Position numbers and translations under genes: made by a program. 28,370 nt of DNA from FW021-bin31 sp964467635 (GTDB lineage Bacteria; Bacteroidota; Bacteroidia; Chitinophagales; Chitinophagaceae): positions 1 to 28,370 of the forward strand of contig CAYXRN010000027.1 in the NCBI GenBank assembly GCA_964467635.1. Direction: 5' to 3'. Below, in pieces: positions 15,109-22,330 of this stretch; position 1 is the first letter of the stretch; each line of letters begins with the position of its first letter. Under the pieces are notes generated by a model that saw only the letters and a list, made by a program, of their open reading frames with translations, did no database searches and had not been told where the DNA came from.

Positions 15109-15140
15109 CAAAAATATCGTTTAAAGCCGAAAAAGCCAAC
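15109..15140 (-). promoter_or_regulatory. Candidate pdhB promoter
   Basis: On the minus strand TATTTTTG (15109-15116) matches TAnnTTTG exactly. GTTG (15137-15140) stands 20 bases upstream as a partial -33 element (consensus TTTG or TTG). The expected transcript would start near 15102, with a leader of about 33 bases before the pdhB ATG. Confidence 0.5.
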
Positions 15141-15302
15141 GATAATATTTTAAATCCGGTTTTTACGGAAATAAAGGAAACCAAAGGTGTTTTTTACGGC
15201 GCCCGCCTGGGAAATTTTCCGGTTATCGCTTCGACTACTGCAAAAAACAACAACACTATTAACTGATTGATTATCAATTTCTTGACAAATCTCAAAAAGC
15301 AG

Positions 15303-15423
15303 TTATCCCCAAAAATAAACCCTGTTTTAACAGGTTATCCACCTTATAATGAATTAACCGCATAGGGATAAACAACAAACGGCTTGTAAGCCTTTGAGCG
15401 CCAGTATTTTGGGCTGTGGATAA
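15303..15423. promoter_or_regulatory. Cluster of DnaA-box-like nonamers
   Basis: Compared with the DnaA box TTATCCACA: TTATCCCCA (15303-15311, plus, one mismatch), TTATCCACC (15335-15343, plus, one mismatch), TTATCCCTA (15363-15371, minus, two mismatches) and TTATCCACA (15415-15423, minus, perfect). Four boxes in 121 AT-rich bases, in two inward-facing pairs. Possible roles are DnaA control of mraZ and pdhB, DnaA titration, or part of a replication origin. The sequence alone does not decide. Confidence 0.45.
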
Positions 15424-15439
15424 AAGCAGTAAATATTTT

Positions 15440-15477
15440 TTTGGGTAAGAAGTGGAAAAATGTGTTATTTTGTGGTA
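15440..15477 (+). promoter_or_regulatory. mraZ promoter overlapped by MraZ-type direct repeats
   Basis: Four pentamers at exact 10-base spacing: TGGGT (15442), GTGGA (15452), GTGTT (15462) and GTGGT (15472). E. coli MraZ binds TGGGN repeats with 5-base spacers, the same period. They overlap a promoter: -33 TTTG (15440-15443), a 21-base spacer, and TTATTTTG (15465-15472), one mismatch from TAnnTTTG. Binding would cover both promoter elements and repress the whole cluster. Confidence 0.65.
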
Positions 15478-15510
15478 ATTATTTAATTTCAGGAAATTGA
15501 TCGCTTGCAG

Positions 15511-15990
15511 ATGACAGGGTTTTTGGGAGAATATGAATCGAAGTTGGACGCTAAAGGGCGCTTCCTTTTTCCGGCAGGTTTTCGCAGACAACTGCCGGCG
15601 GGAGATGCTGCAGCAGAAAAACCCGCAAGCGGACAGTTTGTGCTGAACCGTGGATTTGAAAAATGTCTGACGCTCTATCCCGTACATGCCTGGCAACCTA
15701 TTTTTGATCGTATTACCCAACTCAATGATTTTGATCCAAAGGTAAGGGCTTTTCGGCGCTATTTTCTGAATGGTGCCATTACCCTTGAAATGGATACTGC
15801 CGGAAGGCTGCTTATTCCTAAAAACCTGGCTGCCTATGCCGGGCTCAATAAGGAAATCGTTTTGGCAGCGGCAGTGAACAAGATTGAAATATGGGATAAA
15901 AAACGATATCAGCAGTTCTTTGAATCTTATTCTCCCGAATCTTTCAGCGAGCTAGCAAGTCAGGTTATGGGGGCTACTAATGAGGAGTAA
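15511..15990 (+). CDS. mraZ: Transcriptional regulator MraZ
   Basis: First gene of the division and cell wall cluster; a DNA-binding protein with two AbrB-like SpoVT domains that forms ring-shaped oligomers and represses its own operon. The N-terminal repeat begins MTGFLGEYESKLDAKGRFLFPAGFRRQL and the second contains ITLEMDTAGRLLIPKNLAAYAGL; both show the family DxxGR-(F/L)-x-(F/I)-P motif. A TTG at 15505 would add two residues, but homologues start at the ATG 15511. 159 residues, usual for the family. Probable binding sites lie 33-69 bases upstream. The stop is 2 bases before rsmH. Confidence 0.95.
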   Translation: MTGFLGEYESKLDAKGRFLFPAGFRRQLPAGDAAAEKPASGQFVLNRGFEKCLTLYPVHAWQPIFDRITQLNDFDPKVRAFRRYFLNGAITLEMDTAGRLLIPKNLAAYAGLNKEIVLAAAVNKIEIWDKKRYQQFFESYSPESFSELASQVMGATNEE

Positions 15991-15992
15991 GG

Positions 15993-16889
15993 ATGAGAAA
16001 GGGCCCCTTCTATCATCAACCTGTTTTGCTTACCGAAGCCATTGATGCGCTACACATCGATCCTTCCGGAGTGTATGTAGACGCTACTTTTGGCGGAGGC
16101 GGCCATTCGGCGGAAATACTGAAACGACTGGATGCCGGCCGGCTTATTGGTTTCGACCAGGACGAAGACGCCCGACGGAATATTCCCAACGACGACCGGT
16201 TCAAACTGGTCACTGAAAATTTTCGGTACCTCGATCGGTTTTTGCGGTTGGAACGGGCCTTACCGGTTTCGGGAATTCTTGCCGATCTGGGTGTTTCTTC
16301 TCATCAGTTCGATACGGCGGAGCGGGGCTTTTCCATCCGGATGGATGCGCCGCTTGACATGCGGATGGACCGGAGACAGGAACTGACTGCGGCTGGTATT
16401 TTAAAAAAATACGACGCGGCCGATTTATGGCGCATATTCGAGGCGTACGGAGAGGTGCGCAACGCCAAAAGCCTGGCCGCGCACCTGGTGAAAATGCGCC
16501 ATCAGTTTCCCTTAAAGACGGTGGGGGAATTGAAGGCATTGATCACCCCTTTGGTAATGGGGAATGGAAGGCGGTACCTGGCGCAGGTGTTTCAGGCTTT
16601 GCGCATAGAAGTTAATGATGAATTAGGGGCTTTGCGGGCGTTTCTTCAGCAGGCTGCCGCGGCGCTTAAACCTGAGGGAAGATTGGTAGTTATCACTTTT
16701 CATTCGGTAGAAGACCGCCTGGTGAAGCAATTTATGAAGACTGGCCGCTGGGGGAGCGCGGTGCCGGAACTTCCTGAAGAACCCATGCTGCGGCCGGTGT
16801 TTAAAAAACCGGTGTTGCCCACCAAGGAAGAGATCAGGGAAAACCGGCGGGCGGCGAGCGCGAAGATGCGTGTAGCCGAAAGGATTTGA
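15993..16889 (+). CDS. rsmH: 16S rRNA (cytosine-1402-N4)-methyltransferase
   Basis: Also called MraW. It methylates N4 of C1402 in the decoding centre of 16S rRNA using S-adenosylmethionine. The cofactor site is visible in VDATFGGGGHSAEIL (29-43) and GFDQDEDA; further family motifs are ILADLGVSSHQFD, RGFSIRMDAPLDMRMD and VITFHSVEDRLVKQF. 298 residues, full length. It follows mraZ by 2 bases and precedes the ftsL-like gene by 35 bases, so it is co-transcribed. Confidence 0.96.
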   Translation: MRKGPFYHQPVLLTEAIDALHIDPSGVYVDATFGGGGHSAEILKRLDAGRLIGFDQDEDARRNIPNDDRFKLVTENFRYLDRFLRLERALPVSGILADLGVSSHQFDTAERGFSIRMDAPLDMRMDRRQELTAAGILKKYDAADLWRIFEAYGEVRNAKSLAAHLVKMRHQFPLKTVGELKALITPLVMGNGRRYLAQVFQALRIEVNDELGALRAFLQQAAAALKPEGRLVVITFHSVEDRLVKQFMKTGRWGSAVPELPEEPMLRPVFKKPVLPTKEEIRENRRAASAKMRVAERI

Positions 16890-16924
16890 GTATAAAATGA
16901 ATAAACAAAGCAAGTAAGCATACC

Positions 16925-17278
16925 ATGTGGTGGAAGCGAACAAAACAGCGGGCCTTTGTAGAGGTGCAGGATAAAAAAAAAGACTGGCGTCCAAGAATAA
17001 ATTATTCGTGGATTGTCAATAACATTCCTTTTCTGTTGTTCTTGTTTTTGTTGGCGTTGCTGTATATCGCGAACGGACATTATGCGGTAAAGGCCATCCG
17101 GGAGATTAACAGCCTGCAGACCGAAGTGAAAGAATTGCACTGGCACTACCTGGATCGAAAGACAGAGTTGATGTTCAGAAGTAAAATGAGTGAAGTATCC
17201 GATCAGGTGGAACCTTATGGCCTGAAAGTATCGGAAACGCCACCATTAATCATAAAAGAAGAAAAGGCGGATCAATGA
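16925..17278 (+). CDS. ftsL: FtsL-like cell division protein
   Basis: 117-residue bitopic membrane protein in the position of ftsL. Layout: basic cytoplasmic N-terminus (about 1-32), one transmembrane segment (about 33-50, NIPFLLFLFLLALLYIAN), and a periplasmic coiled coil (about 54-90, AIREINSLQTEVKELHWHYLDRK). This is the architecture of FtsL, which joins FtsB and FtsQ and helps activate FtsWI. Primary sequence similarity to proteobacterial FtsL is low, as is usual in Bacteroidota, so the name rests on layout and neighbourhood. Its TGA overlaps an ATG (ATGA at 17275) that opens a 16-codon frame. Confidence 0.85.
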   Translation: MWWKRTKQRAFVEVQDKKKDWRPRINYSWIVNNIPFLLFLFLLALLYIANGHYAVKAIREINSLQTEVKELHWHYLDRKTELMFRSKMSEVSDQVEPYGLKVSETPPLIIKEEKADQ

Positions 17279-17325
17279 GCGGAACGGTAGAATCATATTT
17301 GTTGGAAAAGGGAATAAAAAATTAA
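17275..17325 (+). other. 16-codon reading frame coupled to the ftsL stop
   Basis: The ATG at 17275 overlaps the ftsL TGA in an ATGA junction, the arrangement used for translational coupling. The frame encodes MSGTVESYLLEKGIKN and ends with TAA at 17323-17325. It could be a leader peptide, a remnant or chance; no homologue is known to me. Confidence 0.25.
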
Positions 17326-17344
17326 GCGTCCGGCCTGGACTTAA
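17322..17344 (+). other. Stem-loop in the ftsL-ftsI gap
   Basis: TTAA (17322-17325) and GTCC (17328-17331) pair with GGAC (17337-17340) and TTAA (17341-17344) around the 5-base loop GGCCT, with a 2-base bulge. No T-run follows. It overlaps the stop of the 16-codon frame, so ribosomes would open it. Confidence 0.35.
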
Positions 17345-17386
17345 CATAGAATCGAACCATAACGGAATTATAAAATGACTATAAAT

Positions 17387-17422
17387 GGTATGCTGTAGCG
17401 AGTTAACGCTCGTCATTATACC
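17387..17422 (+). other. Imperfect hairpin just upstream of ftsI
   Basis: GGTAT (17387-17391) pairs with ATACC (17418-17422), and AGCG (17397-17400) with CGCT (17407-17410), around the loop AGTTAA, with internal loops of 5 and 7 bases. It ends 17 bases before the ftsI ATG and could influence ftsI translation or mark an mRNA processing site. Confidence 0.35.
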
Positions 17423-17439
17423 AAGGGTTTACAATAAGA

Positions 17440-19554
17440 ATGGATGTAAAAAAAGACATACTGTGGCGGGTGTACCTCTGTTTCCTGGGGATGGCTTTGA
17501 TTGGCGTAGTCATCGCGATAAAGGTATTTTATATCCAGGACGTGGAGGGCGGTTATTGGAGGAGCATGGCCAATGACCTGCACGACCGCTATATAACCAT
17601 TGATGCGGAGCGAGGGACGATATACTCGGCCGACGGCCGCATGTTGTCCACCACCATTCCCACCTTCACGCTTCATATGGACTTCCGGGCCGACGGACTG
17701 GTAACCGATAAGGGCAACAAGTTTTATAAAAATGTAGATTCTCTTTCTTATTATCTGTCCAAGTTATTTGAGGACAGAAGCCCGGCGGCTTATGAAAGGA
17801 TATTAAAAAGAGAATACAAAAGAGGAAGCCGGTATTATCTGTTGAAAAAGGAGATCTCTTTTGAAAAATATAAAAAACTGAGGGATTTTCCTTTGTTCCG
17901 ACTGGGAAGAAACACCAGTGGACTGATTGTCACGCAGGTGAACAAACGAATCAACCCCTTTGGCTTGTTGGCTAACCGAAGCATCGGGTTGTACCGCAAG
18001 AACTCTCCTAATATTGGCATAGAAGCAGCTTATAATGACTACCTGAAAGGTACGGATGGCAAAATGCTTGTTCAACGTATCTCCGGTGGCGGTTTTATGC
18101 CGGTAGAGGGCTACCGGATCGAACCGGTGAATGGGAAAGATGTAATCACGACACTCAATATTAATATACAGGATGTCGTAGAACATGCTTTAATGAAAAT
18201 GCTGAAGTACAATGAAGCGCAATACGGAACCTGTATCGTAATGGATGTAAAGACCGGCCAGATAAAAGCTATTGCCAATCTCGGCAGGCAAGCCGATGGC
18301 AGCTATTATGAAGACTTTAATTATGGTATTGGCAAGGCTACCGAGCCGGGATCCGTGTTTAAGCTCGGCACGATGATCTCCCTGCTGGAGGAAACCGATC
18401 TTCAGTTAACCGATAAAGTAAACCTGGGCAACGGTACTTACCGCTTCAGCAACCGTACGATGTACGATGCCGAAGGAGAAGCCACCGGCATTGTCTCTGT
18501 GGCCCAGGCGTTTGAAATGAGTTCCAATGTGGGCATGTCGAAACTGGCGTATAAGTACTTTCAGGATGATCCCGGGGTGTTTGTAGATCACCTTAAGGAA
18601 CTCCGGCTCAATAAAAGAACCGGCATCGATCTGCTGGGCGAAGCAAAACCATTAATTAAAAGCCCGGAAAGTAAAACCTGGAGTTCGACGACTTTGCCCT
18701 GGATGAGCATCGGCTACGAAGTATTGGAAACCCCGATCAACCTGCTTACCCTTTATAACGCTGTAGCCAATGATGGTAAGATGATGAAACCATATCTGGT
18801 GTCCGCGATTGAAAGTTATGGAAAAGTAGTAAAGCAGTTTGAACCTACGGTTTTAGTTGACCAGATATGTTCGGATAAAACTTTAAAAGAGGTGCAAAAA
18901 TTATTAAACGGCGTAGTGAAGTCCGATCATGGAACCGGCCATCGTGCCTTAAAGAACCCCTACTTTAAGATCTCCGGCAAAACAGGTACCGCGCAGGTGG
19001 CCAATGGTAAATACGGATATTCCCAACATATCTATCAATCTACATTTATAGGATTTTTCCCGTCGGACGCGCCCAAATACTCTTGTATCGTCACCGTTAT
19101 GAATAAGCCGCACTCGCGGTTAATTTACGGTGCTTCCGTGGCGGCTCCGGTGTTTAAAGAAGTGGCGCATAAGCTGTATGCCCTGAACCATAAAGATGTG
19201 GTTCCCGATATGAAACGTCCCCGTATGGATGATAAGCTGGAAATAAAATCCGGTACCGCCAAAGACATACAAACCATATTGGCTGCATTGAACCTTCCGG
19301 TTCAGCAAGTAGCCAGACACAGTGTTTACGTGGACCCGGCTGTAGAAAATCATAAGATACACCTGGAAAATATAAAACGAGCAAATGGGGTGGTCCCCGA
19401 CGTCAGGGGCATGGGTTTGAAAGACGCGCTTTACCTGTTAGAAAATTGTGGTTTACAGGTCGAGGTAGAAGGAAGCGGGAAGGTCGTTAGCCAATCATTG
19501 ACCCCCGGACAACAAATCACCGATAAAGGAAAAATAACCATTCAACTGAGCTGA
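17440..19554 (+). CDS. ftsI: Penicillin-binding protein FtsI (PBP3-like transpeptidase) with PASTA domain
   Basis: Septal class B penicillin-binding protein that crosslinks peptidoglycan together with FtsW. Order: short cytoplasmic N-terminus, membrane anchor (about 11-30), PBP dimerisation domain (about 55-215), transpeptidase domain (about 240-570) with the active-site tetrad SVFK (Ser305, Lys308), SSN (361-363) and KTG (514-516), and one C-terminal PASTA domain (about 645-704, VVPDVRGMGLKDALYLLENCGL). 704 residues; longer than E. coli FtsI because of the PASTA tail, which is common in Bacteroidota and Firmicutes. The stop overlaps the murE start by one base (TGATG), so the two are coupled. 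Confidence 0.95.
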   Translation: MDVKKDILWRVYLCFLGMALIGVVIAIKVFYIQDVEGGYWRSMANDLHDRYITIDAERGTIYSADGRMLSTTIPTFTLHMDFRADGLVTDKGNKFYKNVDSLSYYLSKLFEDRSPAAYERILKREYKRGSRYYLLKKEISFEKYKKLRDFPLFRLGRNTSGLIVTQVNKRINPFGLLANRSIGLYRKNSPNIGIEAAYNDYLKGTDGKMLVQRISGGGFMPVEGYRIEPVNGKDVITTLNINIQDVVEHALMKMLKYNEAQYGTCIVMDVKTGQIKAIANLGRQADGSYYEDFNYGIGKATEPGSVFKLGTMISLLEETDLQLTDKVNLGNGTYRFSNRTMYDAEGEATGIVSVAQAFEMSSNVGMSKLAYKYFQDDPGVFVDHLKELRLNKRTGIDLLGEAKPLIKSPESKTWSSTTLPWMSIGYEVLETPINLLTLYNAVANDGKMMKPYLVSAIESYGKVVKQFEPTVLVDQICSDKTLKEVQKLLNGVVKSDHGTGHRALKNPYFKISGKTGTAQVANGKYGYSQHIYQSTFIGFFPSDAPKYSCIVTVMNKPHSRLIYGASVAAPVFKEVAHKLYALNHKDVVPDMKRPRMDDKLEIKSGTAKDIQTILAALNLPVQQVARHSVYVDPAVENHKIHLENIKRANGVVPDVRGMGLKDALYLLENCGLQVEVEGSGKVVSQSLTPGQQITDKGKITIQLS

Positions 19555-21020
19555 TGGCGATATTACAAAACATACTGTACAAGGTGCGCAATGTCGGGCT
19601 GCGCGGAAGCACTTCCGTTGCAGTGGGCAAGCTTTGTATAGATTCCCGCAAGGTAGAAAAGGGGGATATTTTTATCGCGATAAAAGGGATGATTACCGAC
19701 GGCCATCAGTTTATCGAGCAAGCCATAGAGCGGGGCGCTGCGGCCATCGTTTGTGAAGTAATGCCCGGCTGGTTTTATCCCGAAGTTACTTATGTCAAGG
19801 TGGGGAATTCCGCAGAAGCCTGTGGTATCATGGCGGCTAATTTTTATGATGAACCTTCTGCAAAACTAAGCCTGACCGGCGTAACGGGAACCAACGGCAA
19901 AACAACGATCGCCACCTTGCTTTTTAAGCTCTTTCGAAAGTTGGGGTATTCTTGCGGTTTGCTTTCAACGGTACAAAACCAGATTAACGAGCAGGTAGTT
20001 ACCGCTACACATACTACGCCCGATGCGATTCATATCAATGAATTGCTGGCAGAGATGGTAAAAACCGAGTGCAAATATGTCTTTATGGAGGTAAGCTCCC
20101 ATGCGATACACCAACAACGCATCGCGGGCCTGAAGTTCACCGGAGGGATTTTTACTAATATCACACACGACCACCTGGATTATCATAAAACCTTTGATGA
20201 ATACATCCGTGTAAAAAAATCCTTCTTTGACCAGCTGCCGAAAGACGCGTTTGCCCTGACCAATGTAGATGATAAACGGGGAATGGTGATGCTGCAAAAT
20301 ACGGAAGCCCGCAAAGTGACTTACGGGCTAAAAAATGCAGCGGATTATAAAGGAAAAATACTGGAAAACAGCCTGAGCGGATTAATGATGGACATCGATA
20401 AAGAAGAAGTGCATTTTAGCATGCCGGGAGTCTTTAACGCCTATAACCTGCTTGCTGTGTACGGGGCCGCTACAGAGTTGAAACAACAAAAGCGAGTGGT
20501 ACTGGAAAAGTTAAGCGGGCTCTCCGGGGCTGAAGGCCGTTTTGAGTTGTTGCTTTCTCCAGAAACACATGTGATCGCCATCGTAGATTATGCCCATACG
20601 CCCGACGCTTTATTGAATGTGTTGGCCACGATAAATGACTTAAGGAAAGGGAATGAAAAACTGACGACGGTGGTGGGATGCGGAGGCGACCGGGACAAAA
20701 CCAAGCGCCCCGAGATGGCACAGGTAGCCGTACAATACAGTGATCAGGTTATCCTTACTTCTGATAATCCACGCAGTGAGGATCCGGCGGCTATTATCAG
20801 AGCAATGGAGGATGGCATTGCCATGGGCAAAAGATATAAGGTGTTAACTATTACCGATCGAAGAGAAGCCATTAAAACCGCATGTAGCTATGCGCAACCC
20901 GGCGATATTGTATTAATAGCAGGGAAGGGACACGAAAAGTATCAGGAGATAAAAGGCGTAAAACATTCTTTTGATGACAAAGCCGTAGTAGCCGAAATGT
21001 TTAAAATGCTAAAGAAGTAA
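19554..21020 (+). CDS. murE: UDP-N-acetylmuramoyl-L-alanyl-D-glutamate ligase (MurE)
   Basis: Cytoplasmic ATP-dependent Mur ligase that adds the third stem-peptide residue. The ATP loop is TGTNGKTTIA (about 111-120), followed by the central-domain motifs ITHDHLDYH and VDYAHTPDALL (about 344-354). DNPRSEDP (404-411) carries the arginine of the DNPR motif that recognises meso-diaminopimelate, whereas lysine-adding enzymes differ here, so meso-DAP is the expected residue. 488 residues, complete. It is translationally coupled to ftsI and followed one base later by mraY. Confidence 0.96.
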   Translation: MAILQNILYKVRNVGLRGSTSVAVGKLCIDSRKVEKGDIFIAIKGMITDGHQFIEQAIERGAAAIVCEVMPGWFYPEVTYVKVGNSAEACGIMAANFYDEPSAKLSLTGVTGTNGKTTIATLLFKLFRKLGYSCGLLSTVQNQINEQVVTATHTTPDAIHINELLAEMVKTECKYVFMEVSSHAIHQQRIAGLKFTGGIFTNITHDHLDYHKTFDEYIRVKKSFFDQLPKDAFALTNVDDKRGMVMLQNTEARKVTYGLKNAADYKGKILENSLSGLMMDIDKEEVHFSMPGVFNAYNLLAVYGAATELKQQKRVVLEKLSGLSGAEGRFELLLSPETHVIAIVDYAHTPDALLNVLATINDLRKGNEKLTTVVGCGGDRDKTKRPEMAQVAVQYSDQVILTSDNPRSEDPAAIIRAMEDGIAMGKRYKVLTITDRREAIKTACSYAQPGDIVLIAGKGHEKYQEIKGVKHSFDDKAVVAEMFKMLKK

Positions 21021-21021
21021 A

Positions 21022-22287
21022 ATGCTCTATTACCTTTTTAATTATCTGAAAGCGCAGTTTGATCTGACCGGAGCGGGAGTGTTTCAATACATTTCCTTCC
21101 GGGTGGCTATGGCGGTGATAATTTCTCTGGTAATATCTTTATTGTTCGGCAAAAGCCTGGTCAGGTTCTTAGAAAAAAAACAAATCGGGGAGACCGTCCG
21201 TGATCTGGGACTTCAGGGGGAGCAAAGCAAAAAAGGAACGCCTACGATGGGCGGGCTGATCATCCTGTCGGCTATTCTTATTCCGACCTTGCTGTTTGCC
21301 AATATAACCAACGTGTATGTTATTTTAATTTTGATCAGCACCGTATGGTTGGGAGTCATTGGTTTTTTGGACGATTACATTAAAGTATTCAGAAAAAATA
21401 AAGAAGGCCTTGCCGGTAAATTTAAAATCATCGGCCAGGTTGGTCTTGGCGTTATTGTAGGGGCCGTTTTGTATTTTAATAACGACGTTGTTATTCAGCG
21501 TGAAATCATCCGCCCGCCACAGGAAGCGGTGCAGATCGCTAAAGCAGTGCAGGAAAAGGGCTCCAAGGAGGAAATAACTGCATTAAAGAAAAATTACGTC
21601 AATGTAAGGACGCCTATAACAACTATCCCTTTTGTGAAAAGCCATGAATTTAATTACGCCCGCTTGATCTCCTGGATAGGACCCGGAGCAAAAGATTTCA
21701 CCTGGCTGCTTTATATCATTATTGTCATTTTTATCATTACCGCCGTATCTAACGGCGCTAACATGACCGATGGACTGGACGGACTGGCTACAGGCGTTTC
21801 TGCGGTCATAGGCATAGGGATAGGTATTTTTGCTTACGTGTCGGGTAACATCAAGTTCGCGAGTTATCTGAACATCATGTACATCCCGAATATAGGAGAA
21901 CTTTCCATTTTTATAGCCGCTTTCGTAGGGGCGTGTATAGGTTTTCTGTGGTACAATGCATACCCGGCGCAGGTATTCATGGGCGATACGGGTAGCCTGG
22001 CTATTGGCGGTATTATAGCGGCACTCGCTATTATGGTGAGAAAAGAATTGTTGATACCGATCTTTTGCGGTGTCTTTTTGGTCGAGAATATTTCGGTCAT
22101 GATGCAGGTCGGGTATTTTAAATATACCAAACGAAAGTATGGGGAGGGCAGAAGGATATTTTTGATGGCGCCGCTGCATCATCATTATCAGAAGCTGGGT
22201 TATCATGAAAGTAAAATCGCTGTCCGATTTTGGATCATTACCATCATGTGTGTGGTATTTTCAATCGCTACCTTAAAGATGAGGTAA
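21022..22287 (+). CDS. mraY: Phospho-N-acetylmuramoyl-pentapeptide-transferase
   Basis: Integral membrane enzyme that joins UDP-MurNAc-pentapeptide to undecaprenyl phosphate, making lipid I. Catalytic motifs are present: GFLDDYIKV (Asp117, Asp118), NMTDGLDGLATG (247-258), AQVFMGDTGSLAIGG (about 316-330) and APLHHHYQKLG. About ten membrane helices. At 421 residues it is some 60 longer than E. coli MraY; most of the excess is a polar insert at about 158-212 (from QREIIRPPQEAVQ to TIPFVKSHEF), known in Bacteroidota homologues. It is one base from murE and 43 bases before murD. Confidence 0.96.
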   Translation: MLYYLFNYLKAQFDLTGAGVFQYISFRVAMAVIISLVISLLFGKSLVRFLEKKQIGETVRDLGLQGEQSKKGTPTMGGLIILSAILIPTLLFANITNVYVILILISTVWLGVIGFLDDYIKVFRKNKEGLAGKFKIIGQVGLGVIVGAVLYFNNDVVIQREIIRPPQEAVQIAKAVQEKGSKEEITALKKNYVNVRTPITTIPFVKSHEFNYARLISWIGPGAKDFTWLLYIIIVIFIITAVSNGANMTDGLDGLATGVSAVIGIGIGIFAYVSGNIKFASYLNIMYIPNIGELSIFIAAFVGACIGFLWYNAYPAQVFMGDTGSLAIGGIIAALAIMVRKELLIPIFCGVFLVENISVMMQVGYFKYTKRKYGEGRRIFLMAPLHHHYQKLGYHESKIAVRFWIITIMCVVFSIATLKMR

Positions 22288-22330
22288 AAAAACAAGGACC
22301 GCAGGGAGTAAAACAAGTGAATAGCATATT

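Larger units (their letters stand above)
15069..15510. other. Non-coding divergent region between pdhB and mraZ
   Basis: 442 bases, AT-rich, with no convincing gene. From left to right it holds the candidate pdhB promoter, an unexplained stretch at about 15141-15265, a DnaA-box-like cluster (15303-15423) with the inverted repeat CCTGTT-TT-AACAGG (15321-15334), and the mraZ promoter/operator. The length is unusual for the otherwise compact window. Confidence 0.6.

Noticed and set aside
14682..15266. Plus-strand open frame running from inside pdhB into the intergenic region
   Set aside because: Most of it is antisense to pdhB and the rest has no recognisable protein feature. The intergenic part is kept as an open question only.
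15321..15334. CCTGTT-TT-AACAGG as a terminator
   Set aside because: There is no T-run and no gene ends nearby; it sits between DnaA-like boxes and may be a separate binding site or chance.
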